Origin: Dama dama
Lineage: Eukaryota > Chordata > Mammalia > Artiodactyla > Cervidae
NCBI RefSeq assembly: GCF_033118175.1
Contig: NC_083693.1
Location: 23,404,481-23,468,480, forward strand
Reading direction: 5' to 3'
Length of the DNA: 64,000 bases
Under the pieces are notes generated by a model. That model did no database searches. It had not been told where the DNA came from and saw only the letters and a list, made by a program, of their open reading frames with translations. Shown piece after piece: positions 1 to 11,250 of this stretch (positions are counted from its first letter, which is position 1; each line of letters begins with the position of its first letter). The position numbers were made by a program, and so were the translations under genes.

Positions 1-113
1 GCCCTCATTGTGCCCCTGGCTTTATTTTTCCAGGGCCCCCTTATCCCCATTGCCCTCATTGTGCCCCTGGCTTTATTTTTCCAGGGCCCCCTTATCCCCA
101 TTGCCCTCACTGT
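1..113. repeat. 51-bp tandem repeat at window edge
   Basis: Two perfect 51-bp units (1-51, 52-102) followed by the first bases of a third copy, which then diverges. The unit holds the palindrome-like ccctgg...ccaggg. The array may continue left of the window. Its length is a multiple of three, so an open frame runs through it, but nothing else suggests coding. Confidence 0.9.
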
Positions 114-2780
114 AACAGCCTCTCCACCACCAGCCCTGGCTTACAGAAGAGAGCCACCCCTGAACTTTTTAGTGATGCTGGTGCTGTCCAACCACTGACA
201 TTAGAAAATGGTATCTTTTTCAAGACTTCCTTGAAACTTGTATTGAAACTTCTGGATTTACATCTTTTCTAAAACTTTTAATCCCTTTCTCCAGCATCTG
301 TCTTGGTACTTTGGGCATTTCAACTTCCTTTAGCATGAGCCATCACTACTCCCTGCTTCTAGGTGCCATTCTTTTAGCACCATCTAAGAGATGCCTTAGT
401 TTTCTTTGTCCTCTCACTGTAGGAGATGAAATCCTTTCCTCAAGGAAGACCTCTGACTCTCACACTTGACTCCTGTCAGCTTTTGGTAAACTTTATTTAT
501 CTAGGGTATCAATGGTGCTTAACAGTAGCCATCCAATCCATTGCCTTTATAGCTACTATGCTCCACCCCATCCCAATACACTCTTGATAAGTTGTATCAG
601 CTAATGCATCCCTTTAGGGGGCTCACCATCCCAGTTCATCAAAGGTGAGAATTTTAACAACTTAACTCTGCATTTCACCTACCACCAGTCATAAGGTCCT
701 CATTGCAACCCACGTGGCCAATGATCCTCCAAAACTTCATCCTATCGCCTGCTTTCTTGGATCACCCCAGTACCAATTATCCCAGGTTGGGTGCTCTCCA
801 AGAAGACTCTGAGATGGGAGTTTTTAATGGAGTCCAACACCTATGAGAGGCAACATGATGGGGTGAAGGATGGAGAACCTCTTAGAAAGCTCTGAACATG
901 CAAGGTCCGTAAGTTGTCGGCTATGGACTGAAATGGCCAGACATCAGTGCTGAGTGACTAGGCACAGACTCCCCTGGGACGGGCGTGTCCTTGGGCAAGG
1001 TGGTGCTCAGGAGCTGAGGCAGACACTAAAAGATCTGACAAACGGAACTGTTTGCTGACTGCACACTCGTAGCTGGGGCAGCAAGTCTTCCCTTGAATGG
1101 AATCTGGGTGAGGCATCCCCATGTCCACCTCACTCGTAAAATGTAATTCCTCATTTTGCCCCCTACCATGTTCATGTATTATTTTTCTAACTAAATTAAT
1201 AAAAAAGAAAATAAGACATTTATTTTTTATTTCAAGATGAAATTCAATTCAGATCAACTTTTCCTAGCTTATTTGTTTCAACCAATTTGGTTATAATTTC
1301 TAGGGTGTAATGTAGCATATATGATCACGATTCCAAACATCTACTTAGAAAGGGGTACATTCAGTAGATCAGTTGATCAGTAGATAATTTTAACACCTTC
1401 GTGGAACCCACCACTGGCACGCAGCCTCTCTTGGGTTCATTACATAAAGGGCATTTGGCACCCACAGAGAATGAATTCAGATTTCACAGCCATCCATATG
1501 GCCCAGGTCTTGGGAAGTAATACCGTCGAATGTCCTTGGGAAGACGGTGAGTGACAGGTAGATCATAACCTCAACCCAGTCTGGCTTTGACTTTTCCGTG
1601 TACACTCATTTTGGGACTTCTTTTTATCTGAGTCTGGCTTAGATTCATGTGGCCATTAGAGTCAATCCATTTGCACAAATACTGATTTATTAACCTGAAA
1701 TAATCAAAGGGAGGGAGTGTCTATCTTTCTTCTTGCTATCTCTTTGAAGGTTCTCTATCTGTGAAAGCGCTTGTGGGAGTGAATTAGCAGAAGTCCTTTG
1801 CTTTTGAAGATACGAAGACCTGCCTGGGGCCTCATCCCTGCTTCTGTCTAATAAGATCTCTTTTCTAATGAGAAAAGTTACCTCCTGACAAGAGGCTTTG
1901 ACGAGTAAGTAGGGAATTTAGTTTCCTTCCAGTAACTATGGGAAAACAAACCCAGAGGAAAAAACCTGAGAAACGGGAGGATCTGTCTGGGCGAGGGGAG
2001 ATAACATAGGATTTAGTGACAGTCGGTGTCAGAGGTCAAGGTTTAAATACCACTCATCTGTATGAGACTTCGGTCAAATCATATAAAGTCTCTGAAATTC
2101 AGTTTCTTCCTGTAAATAATCAAGAACCTGTTGGTGGCCCATTTCTCTGTCCCTTTTCACAGCAAATGTCCTTGAGTGGGCTCCCAGTTCTCTGTCTCCA
2201 TTTCTTTCATGCTTTCTCTCTCGTCTTCCAGTTCCCCAAAATGCTGTGCCCCACCTTTCTGCTGAAGTGACTCTCAGCATCCTCACCAAGGGCCCTCAGT
2301 TTTGGATGGCTCATGAGCATCTCCAGCAGATGCTTATTTTACCCCACCTTGCTGAGGAACCCAACATCTTCTTCTCCTTTTTGCTTTGCTCCCATCACAG
2401 GGGCTGGGAATCTGGCAGCTCCATCTCCCCAGATAGATCCCTGACGATGGGTTTCCAGTTTAGATTCCACCAACAGGAAGCCTTCGTATGAGATTTGGAG
2501 GAAAGAAGAGAAGCAGAAACCAAACAACTGCTCCGTGGCCTCCAGCATTTTCCTATGAATCATCTACTTCTGAAGTTAAAACTATTCCAAGAGGCTTCCT
2601 GAGCTTCCACAGCTTCCTGGCTGTCTGTAAGCTGGAGGTAAACCAAGCTACCAGGGACACTGGGCTTCCCGGATCTGTGTTCCTTCTCCCTTTCAAAGTT
2701 TTTGTAAGTACCAACCACCTTAAATCCTTCTCTGCTTAACACCTTGAATTCTTTCACTTTTGGTATGTTCTCCAAATCAC
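114..2780. other. unannotated, mostly unique DNA
   Basis: No ruminant SINE or BovB is visible. There is an AT-rich patch near 1190-1260. A 28-codon ATG frame at 1471 runs into a good splice-donor-like gtgagt at 1547, too little to call a gene. Parts may be ancient, unrecognised repeat. Confidence 0.5.
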
Positions 2781-3172
2781 CAGCCCTCACACACTAACAT
2801 GCATCAGAAATACCTGGACATCTTGTTAAAATAGACTGCTGGGCCTATCACAGAATTTTTTTGTTTTTGTTTTTTAAATTAAGATTTTTAAAAAAAATTA
2901 TTGGAGTATGATTGCTTTACAGTGTTGCCTTACTTTCTTCTGTGCAACAGAGTGGATCAGCTGCACATATACATTTATCCCTTCCTCTTGAGCCTCCCGC
3001 CCACCCCATCCCACCCCTCTAGGTATCACAGACCACGGACTTGAGCTCCTTGCGACACACAGCAGCTTCCCACTAGCTAGCTATTCGGTCTTTCCGATTC
3101 AGTAGGTCGGGGGTGGGAGTGAGATGATGCTCATGCTGCTGGTCCAGCGGCCCACTTGGAGAACCATTGACC
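2781..3172 (+). mobile_element. MER5A-like hAT fragment, split by L1
   Basis: The left half (about 2781-2861) and right half (about 3093-3172, including gattcagtaggtc and tgctgctggtcc) match the MER5A non-autonomous hAT pattern. They are separated by an L1 3' fragment. A small internal deletion is present in the right half. Confidence 0.75.
2862..3092 (-). mobile_element. L1 3'-end fragment inside MER5A
   Basis: T-rich left edge, then attattggagtatgattgc and gacacacagcagcttccc, which I recognise as the reverse complement of artiodactyl L1 3' UTR. It is 5'-truncated and inserted into the older MER5A. Confidence 0.75.
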
Positions 3173-3617
3173 TTTGAACTTTGCTGAGTTAATGGTACCA
3201 CTATCTGTACATATTGCTTAGGCCAAATACCTGGGAGTTATTATTGATTCCTCTCTTTCCTCCATGGCCATGGCCATGATGCTGGTTATGTAGATGACGA
3301 CACTGAATTTCAGGGCATTTATGCTGACCAAGGTCTTATGCTGATATGTGGTGTTTAAACCCATTTACCTCTGAGGCTGATTGTTGCCAGAGCCTATGTT
3401 ATCTTCCTCCCTCTGCCCATGGTAGACCTATCACAGTTTTCTAAATTGGGGAAACAGTTTGTATCTGCATCTCTTTCTCCATGAAGACAGAAGAAGGGTC
3501 TCCAGCTGAAAGAATTGAGAGGATTAAGAAGTAAGGGGCCTGTATGATGTGACCACTGGACTAGGAAAGAGTGGTTGAATTGTTAAGCCTGCTTGGGGTG
3601 CATTTTGAGATCTGATG
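3173..3617. other. unannotated DNA
   Basis: I see no gene and no recognisable repeat between the MER5A remnant and the L1 block. Confidence 0.5.
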
Positions 3618-4335
3618 TTAAATTTTTATTTTTCACTGAATTATATTTAATTTATAATAGCCTGTTAGTTTTTCCAGTATAGGTTATTATACGATACTGA
3701 ATATAGCTCCCTGTGCTGTACAGTGAATCCTTATTGTTTTTCTACTTTGCATATATGTACTTATGTCTCTGGTATATACAACTTATATATATGTATCTCT
3801 TAATCCCAAACTCTTAATTTATCCCTCCCCTCCCCTTTCCCCTTTGGTGACCATCAGTTTGTTTTCTACACTTGTGAATCTGTTTCTGTTTTGTAAATAA
3901 TTTAATTTATATTACTTTTTAGATATGATCTTTGTCTTTCTCTGTCTTACTTCCCATGGTAATCTTGAGGTCCATTCATGTTGCTGCAAATGGCATTATT
4001 TCATTCTTTTTTATGGTTGAGTAGTATTATATATTTCATTATATATATATGTGTGTGTATATATATATATGTATATCTTTGTCAATTCATTTGTGGATGG
4101 ATACTTGGTTTGCTTCCAAATCCTGGCAATTGTAAATAACACTGCTATAAACATTGGGGTACTTGTACCTTTTCAAATAAGAGTTTCCATCTTTTTCAGA
4201 TCCATGCTCAGAAGTGGGATTGTGGGATCATATGGTAACTCTATGTTTAGTTTTTAAGGACCTTCCATACTGTTTCCCACAGTGGCTGCACCAATTTGCG
4301 TTCTCAACAACAGTGTAGGAGGGCTCCCTTTTCTC
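3618..4335 (-). mobile_element. L1 3' end (L1MA-like)
   Basis: Reverse-complement L1 3' UTR: ttgctgcaaatggcatta, then a TA/TG microsatellite at about 4030-4073, then the gggattgtgggatcatatgg-type segment and gtgtaggagggctccc. The element is 5'-truncated and has no intact ORF2. Confidence 0.8.
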
Positions 4336-4690
4336 CACACTTGAGGTGATCCCAGAATCCATTCTGCATAAGCATGGAATTTTCTCCAGGAATATTTGCA
4401 TGGTCCATTGTGGTTCTGAGAGAGCCCTAGGAGCAGAATTGTTAAATCAAAGATCATATACACTTTCCCTTGTGGTGGTATCGTTAAAAGCTATGTACGT
4501 ATACTCTCCCATCGAATGTTCTCCACACCTGCTAATACAGTGTTGCATCAAGCTTGTGGATCTTTGCCAAATGCTAGGCAAAAAATTTTATTTTGCTGTT
4601 TTAAGTGCAAATTATTTCATTATATGTGAGAATGAGTATCTTTTTGTATGCTGCTTCTGTGAACTGCCTACTCATGATGGGCACTAGTTA
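4336..4690 (-). mobile_element. older L1 3'-end fragment
   Basis: gttaaatcaaagatcatata and ggatctttgccaaatgctag match the reverse strand of an older L1 3' region. It directly abuts the younger L1, so the pair is probably an L1 inserted in or beside another L1. Confidence 0.55.
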
Positions 4691-4750
4691 TGAATTTGGG
4701 GATGGTCACCTTAAAAGAAAAACACATTGTCCAAGCTACCAGGCAAATTT

Positions 4751-5281
4751 GTTGTTGTTATTGTTCAATTGCTAAGTTGTGCCCAATTCTTTGCAATGCT
4801 ATGGACTGCAGCACATCAGGCTCCTCTGTACTCCATTATTTCCCTGGAGTTTGCTCAAATTCATGTCCATTGATCTGGTGATGCTATCTAATCATCTCAT
4901 CCTCTGCCATCCCTTTTTCCTTTTGTCTTCAATCTTTCCCAACATCAGGGTCTTTTCCAATGAGTCAATTCTTCTCCTTAGGTGGTCAACCTATTGGAGC
5001 ACCAGCATCAGTCCTTCCAATGAACATTCAGGGTTGATTTCTTTTAGGATTGACTGGTTTGATCTCCTTGCAATCTAAGGGACTATCAAGAGTCTTTTCC
5101 AGCATCACGATTCTAAAGCATCAATTTTTTGGCATTCAGCCTTCTTATGGAACAACTCTCACATCTGTACATGACTACTAGAAAAATCATAGTTTTGCTA
5201 TACATAACTTTGTCAGCAAGGTGATGTCTCTGCTTTGGAATACATTGTCTAGGTTTGTCATATCTTTCCTTCCAAGGGACA
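4751..5281 (-). mobile_element. BovB (RTE) LINE 3' fragment, old
   Basis: Reads from the 3' tail (left) through the ORF2 C-terminal region on the minus strand. It is more diverged than other copies here: many substitutions, no long open frame. The 5' truncation is near 5281. Confidence 0.88.
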
Positions 5282-6278
5282 AAAGTTTTAAGTTTTCATT
5301 TCAGTTTCTATCAAAATATCAAGAAGGAGGTCCTAATACCTTGGGGCTAAGGTTTAGACACTGGCACCAGAGGTGTGACTTTTTCTAGAAAATAGGCTTC
5401 CTTTGTCCTGGCCAGTGTCATTTTGGCTGGGGCCACAACCCTCCTGAAAAACATCATCCTACCCAAGTGTAGGTACCAGCCAGCCAGAGACTGGTACCTC
5501 GATTCCCAGCTCCCAGCTCTGCAACCTGATCACAGGTGAAATTTTGCCCATGATACAGCCCTAGGGAAGCACTGAGAGGGAAGAAAAAGCAATGAATAAA
5601 ATGAAACAATAAAATAAATCCTCTAGCTTATAGGTTCAGTGGGAACTGGGAGTCAGAATTATGCATTTGGCAGCATAGAAACGATGCTAATGAATGCAAA
5701 AGTTATGATCATACACTTTTTAACCCACTGTACAGCTCCTTAAGAGAAAATAAGTCTCCTAAATCAGTAAGTTTGTCTAAACTGAGCCCCGTGGTGCATA
5801 CACATACTGTGCTGTTCCAATTTTTTAACCTGGAGTATGAAGGAAATAAATCTGGATTTCTTTTCCTATTTTTGTCAGGGGAGAACGATACATAGATTCT
5901 GTTGAAAGGGGGCTGAGATTGCTCTAAGCCCAGGCTTGGAGACGAGGGCATGGTGCTGACATCAATCAGAGAAAGAACACAGGGCATGGGGAGAAGATGC
6001 TGATGAGGAGGTAGACATCTGTCCTGAGGGTGTGGTGGTGGCCCCAGGAATCCAGGCTGGAAAGAGGAAAAGAAGTCGGTGTGTTTGGGAATGTCCAGGG
6101 GCCTGGTATAATGGGCAAGTGGTAAAGGGAGGGGAGAGAGATCGAGACAAGCCCAGAGAGGGAGGCATCTTAACAAGGATGCTGCGGATAAGGGCAGCGG
6201 GATGAATGACTTTCATGTCACCATCCCAAGAGTTTAGGTGCAGGGAGATGAGGAAGGCAGGGAGCAGTGAGTCTATGC
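5282..6278. other. unannotated DNA
   Basis: No repeat recognised. A 155-codon minus-strand open frame (5709-6176) is proline/serine rich with no recognisable domain. It is within what chance gives in 64 kb, so it is not called a gene. Confidence 0.5.
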
Positions 6279-6495
6279 CTGCTAAGTCACTTCAGTCGTG
6301 TCTGACTCTTTGTGACCCTCTGGACTGTAGCCTAACAGGTTCCTCTGTCCATGGGATTCTCCAGGCAAGACTACTGAAGTGGGTTTCCATGCCCTCCTCC
6401 AGGGGATCTTCCCAACCCAGAGATCAAACCCATGTCTCTCTGTCTCCTGCATTGGCAGGCAGGTTCTTTACCACTAGCACCACCTGGGAAGCCCA
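6279..6495 (-). mobile_element. Bov-tA SINE
   Basis: Full-length tRNA-Glu-derived Bov-tA in reverse: Bov-A tail at left (gtcacttcagtcgtgtctg), tRNA-like head at right (accacctgggaagccc), with the B-box-like agatcaaaccc between them. Confidence 0.93.
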
Positions 6496-7340
6496 GGGAG
6501 CAGGGAGAAATACCTACAAAGGCAGAGTTTTACTGCCAAAGGGAGTGAGGCATGCGGGTTCCCTGGATGCTATGGCAGGTGGGCACAAAGCTAATTAACT
6601 GTATCCTACATGATCCCACTCCCGGCTGTGTTAAAGCTCTTCCTTACTGGGGGCCTCCTTACTGGGAGCCCAGTCCATGGAACTTGTGGGATGATGGAGT
6701 TAGTGGCTTAGCTGCAAGCAAACGATTACTCTTTCTGGACCTGCACAAGTCTTCACCAGAGCATTTCACAAGCACCCTGCTGGGAAATAACCCCAGGTAA
6801 ATGTCTAGGCTTCAGTCAAGCCCCCTGACTACAGCAGCGCTCCTCCAGGACCACTCTCAAGCCTGCGTAATGCCAGACTCACCAAGGGCAGAGCAGAAAG
6901 GGTGTGGTTGTCCCTAGAATCCCTCTCCTAGATGAGAGAACTGGGACCAAAGGAAGAGATTTATTTGAGGAAACTCAGTGAGTCGGAGGCAGAACTGGGA
7001 ATAGAAGGGCTGAGGAATTGGTTCTAACATTGAGTCAGGGTCACTGCACCTGACCTGGGTGGGCAGAGCTGGTGTTGTGTCCACCCCGGTGGTTCCACTT
7101 GGGCTGAGCTAACAGGAACGTGGTCTCCAGGACAAGGGATTGGCTTCTATTCCTCTCACAGCCACAGAGGGAGCCCTGTGGGTTATTCTGGGGGAGCCCA
7201 GATTTAAGGAGCACACCTAAAATATCTAGAATGCATTCAAAGAGTGAAATCAGATGGCGAGTGGAAGTGGCAGCGGGCATGTGGACGCGGGTCAGTGGGA
7301 TATAGAGGAGCTGCGAACCGGCCGTGCAGAACATGATGAT
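6496..7340. other. unannotated DNA, possible MIR scrap
   Basis: Mostly unique. About 6935-7030 weakly resembles reverse-strand MIR (gatgagagaactggg... then ggcagaactggga). No gene is supported. Confidence 0.4.
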
Positions 7341-7550
7341 GTTGTTGTTTAGTCACTAAGTCGTGTCCAACTCTTTGTGACCTCACGACTGTAGACCGCT
7401 AGGCTCCTCTGTCCGTGGGATTGCCCAGGCAAGAATACTGGGGTGGGTTGCCATTTTCTTCTCCAGGGGATCTTCCAAACCCAAGGATCGAACCCGTGTC
7501 TCCTGCATTGGCAGGCGGACTCTTTACCAGTGAGCCACCAGGAAAGCTCG
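7341..7550 (-). mobile_element. Bov-tA SINE
   Basis: Reverse-oriented full-length Bov-tA with a gttgttgttt tail and head ending ccaccaggaaagc. The head repeats aagaatactggggtgggttg, the canonical Bov-A core. Confidence 0.92.
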
Positions 7551-8899
7551 TAGAACATGACAACTGAGTCCAAATATGTGATGTGAACAAATAAGGTACT
7601 TTGCTTTGTTTTTGTTATTTTCTCTATCATTAATTGATTATCCTATTGCCTGGAGCTACTTCTCAGGTTTTATTCTAAACATGTAGGGCTATAACTCCTG
7701 CACATCCCACTCTGGGGGACTTGTGGGGTGAACTGCTGGGGGCCTGACTCATCCTATTGAAGGTAGTGTCCCAGCCCTAAGCGCACGTTTTAGAGGCATT
7801 GCCTTTTCCATACTCCACCCCGGAATTCTTTTATTTAATTCCTCTGGGAGGGGGGCCCTGTGGTTATCCATTTTAAATACAGCGGTGTGAACATATCAAT
7901 CCCAGACTCTGTAGCTATCTCTTCCCCTCACCGTGTCTCACTTTGAATTCTTGGCTTTCCAGTCTGGATGCCAGTCAGGTCCCTTGGACTTGAAGCTGAG
8001 ATTGCTCTCCTTTGAATAGGAAGCTCACTTTTTCTGGCAGACTCTGATTGGGCTCCAACCTCTAGCCTAGCTCAGTACTCAGTCATACCTGGGAAACAAC
8101 CTTGATTCAGGCTCCCTCCTCCGCAATCATTCAATCTGAATCTCTGGAGTGGGACAGAGGTGTCAGAATTTCAAACGCTCCCCAGGGGCCTCCAAAGGGC
8201 AGCCGGGGATGAGAGAGACAACCTCTGGCAGAAACCACCCACCTCGTAGCCCCCACCCCTACCTCCATCCCCTGAAGCTTTGGTTACCCCACCCCTCACC
8301 CCCATCACGATGCTGGTTTCTTCTAGGAAATTTTAACATAGTAACCATGTCTCCAGGGAATACAAGAGTTCTTTTAAATATCAGTCCCAAACTGGTTGTT
8401 CCCTTCCCCACCTGCAAGGAGTAGAAGGCTTGAAATACACCCCCAATCATCAGGTTGCTGGCTGAGTACAGAGGCAGCTGGCCAAGGAAAACGGAGCGCT
8501 GAAATGAGAGCGACATAGACAGAAAGCTGCAGGGCCATGCAAAATAGGAAGGGAAGCCATTCCCCGTAATGAGTAACCAGCGGCAGGCACTTTACAGAGC
8601 AATGCAGTTGATAAATAACTCTGTACTTAAAGTGAACTTTGAACAAATGCATAAGCAGAGATTGAATGTTTTCTGCAAAGAGAAGCAAGCAAGGGCTTCC
8701 TACAAAGAAGCCATGGCCCAGTACAGACTGAAGTGAGACAGGAAGACTCAGCAGAAAGAAAGTAGCCAAACCTAGGTGGTAAAATAAACTTCAGAACACC
8801 CAGATCAATTAGAGGACAGGCATGCTTCTTAATGATGGTGAAGAGGGGTTGCACGCATTTTGTAGGGAGAAGAAAGTGTAAACGCTTATCAGAATCTCA
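7551..8899. other. unannotated DNA with MER5A-like scrap
   Basis: Mostly unique. About 8112-8187 resembles a short MER5A piece (attcaatctgaatctctgg ... cgctccccagg). The stretch is C-rich near 8240-8310. No gene is supported. Confidence 0.4.
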
Positions 8900-9107
8900 G
8901 GCTTCCCTGGTGGCTCAGTAGTAAAAGTCCACCTGCCAATGCAGGAGACACAGGTTTCATCCCTGGCTTGGGAAGATCCCCTGGAGAAGGGAATGGATAC
9001 CCACTCTGGTATTCTTGCCTGGGAAATCCCATGGTACAGAGGAGCCTGGCGGGCTACAGTCCGTGGGGTCACAAAAGAGTCAGATACAACTTAGTGACTA
9101 AACAACG
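8900..9107 (+). mobile_element. Bov-tA SINE with 12-bp TSD
   Basis: Head gcttccctggtggctcag and tail ttagtgactaaacaac. Flanked by the perfect direct repeat atcagaatctca at 8888-8899 and 9108-9119, the signature of target-primed insertion using LINE machinery. Confidence 0.96.
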
Positions 9108-9119
9108 ATCAGAATCTCA

Positions 9120-10720
9120 CTGTATGTATTTAGTTTGCTGTATGCTGACTGTATAGTAAGTGGTTCATCATTTTTCTTTCTACAAGGTGGGCTCATTGTT
9201 TCCCATCCATTCTTTTGCTGTCTTCACGAAGATCAGACAAAAGAATCCCAATGGGTTCTTTATAGAAACCTACCTGGACAGAGGGGTTTGGATGTCCAGC
9301 CCGGGGGCAGACCACATAAATAGCTCCCTTTAGAGAATGGGCCCTCAGCATCCTGACTTCTCTCTGGGATGCTGAGAGTTATGTTAGCACCATCAGCTTC
9401 TAGAATAGAGGATAATCAGTGGCTGTGACAAAAGAAGAATGTTAAAGTCCCAGGAACAATGTGGTTGGGATTGGCTTCAGTGAGACAGGAAGCCAGAAAG
9501 ATGTAGGAGGGTACCCGAACTGGAGAGGTTGAGAGAGTCAACCAGAGTGTTTGTCCAAACAGTCACGCCTGCCTTTCATTAAGATGGAAAGCCAGGTACG
9601 TCTTTTCCTTGTGCAGTGCCAACCATTTTCAGCAAGGTGGCCCATAAGTTCTAACGGCTACGAATCAGTGAAAAGGGGACCTGACTCCCTTGTCTGCCAG
9701 GACTGGGTATTGATTTGACTTTCTGATGGAAATAAACAGGATTCGCTTTCCTCGGTGATTTAAACAGACATCATTGAACAAGAAACATCAGGGCTGAAAG
9801 TAAAGTGCTGTGAACGGATCTATTATTTCAGCTTTGCCTTCATTCCTGCTCCTCGAGAGAGGAACCTCTTATCTCCCCCATGGCTGGGGACTCTCTGAGG
9901 TTCTGGAAGCTCAGCAGAGGAGAGGGTTTCAGCGTTGTGGCTGAAAACAGATTAAGAGCGAGTGATAACACGAGAGCTGGGCTGCAACCAAGCCCTGCCC
10001 TGGTGGTCGCTCTTGATAGCTGCACAGGGATACGTGGAAGGTCCCCTTGGCCTTTCACAGAAAAGGGCAGATTGTCAGCAAATGAAGGGATAAAAAACCC
10101 AAAGCTTAAACAGCTAGAGAGACGCCAGGTGGGAGAAACGGCCCTTGCTGGGTCCTGTCTCTTGGAGCCTTTGAGGCTAAATCCCATTTCACAGCAGATT
10201 TAATGGAGAATTCTTCTGAAAGTCAGGATCTGCCCACTGCCTTTGAACATCTTCCTTTAAGTAGTGTTAATGAGCTCGACTCCTGCAGGACCAAGGCCCC
10301 CCCTTGCTGCCCCAGTACCTGAATGGAGATCCAGTTTCACCCCTGATTTTCCTTTTTTTATATTCTTTTATCTGAGAAGAAAAGAATATTTAGACATTTA
10401 ATTGGCATGTAACGAGATAACTATAACAAGTTAATTAGTTCTCAATTAAGTTGCATTTACTATACCTCCTGAATGTGTTCTCAGCAATTAGGGGTGTCTA
10501 ATGAACTTGCAGAAGCTGCCTGCTTCCCACAGGCAGCAGTACCATGACAGCATCACTCCTGGGGTCTGAGGCACCACAGCGTCGCTTTCTCGAAAGCTAA
10601 CATCAGTCTATACATCCAAGCTGTTTTAGGATCCAGTGGATGAAATGGCCGGTCAGTCATGGAAACAAAACCTGAAGCAGCTCCGTGAAAATGAAAACAA
10701 AGGATTGTGGAGTTCATGTG
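9120..10720. other. repeat-poor unique stretch
   Basis: About 1.6 kb without SINE or BovB. Open frames on both strands at 9840-10203 lack recognisable domains. About 10370-10520 is AT-rich with several TAATTA/CAATTA-type sites and is a weak candidate conserved non-coding element. Confidence 0.45.
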
Positions 10721-10803
10721 ATATAAAGAACACTGGCTTTGGAATCCAAGGGATATGGGTTCAGGTCTGGACCACTACTTTCTAGTAATGTGACTTTGGG
10801 CAA
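10721..10803 (+). mobile_element. MIR SINE, truncated by BovB
   Basis: aacactggctttggaatcc and gtgactttgggcaagtca match the MIR core on the plus strand. The match stops where BovB starts, so BovB interrupted it. Confidence 0.65.
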
Positions 10804-11250
10804 GTCAGTCAGTTCAGTCACTCAGTCATGTCCAACATTGTGACCCCATGGACTGCAGCACGCCAGGCTTTCCTGTCCATCACCAACTCCCGGAGCTTGC
10901 TCAAACTCATGTCCATTGAGTCGGTGATGCCATCCAACCATCTCATCCTCTGTCGCCCCCTTCTCCTCCTGCCCTCAATCTTTCCCAGCATCAGGGTCTT
11001 TTCCAATGAGTCAGTTCTTCGCATCAGGTGGCCAAAGTATTGGAGTTTCAGCTTCAACATCAGTCCTTCCAATGAACACCCAGGACTGATCTCCTTTAGG
11101 ATGGACTGGCTGGATCTCCTTGCAGTCCAAGGGACTCTCAAGAGTCTTCTCCAACACCACAGCTCAAAAGCATCAATTCTTTGGTGCTCAGCTTTATTTA
11201 TAGTCCAACTCTCACATCCATACATGACCACTGGAAGAACCATTGCCTTA
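10804..11250 (-). mobile_element. BovB LINE 3' fragment with open RT C-terminus
   Basis: Minus-strand BovB 3' end. The ORF2 C-terminal domain, downstream of the catalytic core, stays open for about 140 codons (YGCESW, RIDAFELWCWRRLL and RRRRGRQRMRWLDGI are readable). No catalytic motif is present because the element is 5'-truncated, so it cannot encode active enzyme. Confidence 0.93.

Noticed and set aside
5709..6176. 155-codon minus-strand open frame
   Set aside because: Length is within chance for 128 kb of double-strand sequence, and no family features are seen.
7120..7334. overlapping open frames on both strands
   Set aside because: Overlapping frames on both strands with no features; compositional.
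8900..8990. tRNA gene at SINE head
   Set aside because: Box-like motifs come from the tRNA-Glu-derived head of Bov-tA. No cloverleaf or intact acceptor stem. The same applies to all other SINE heads here.
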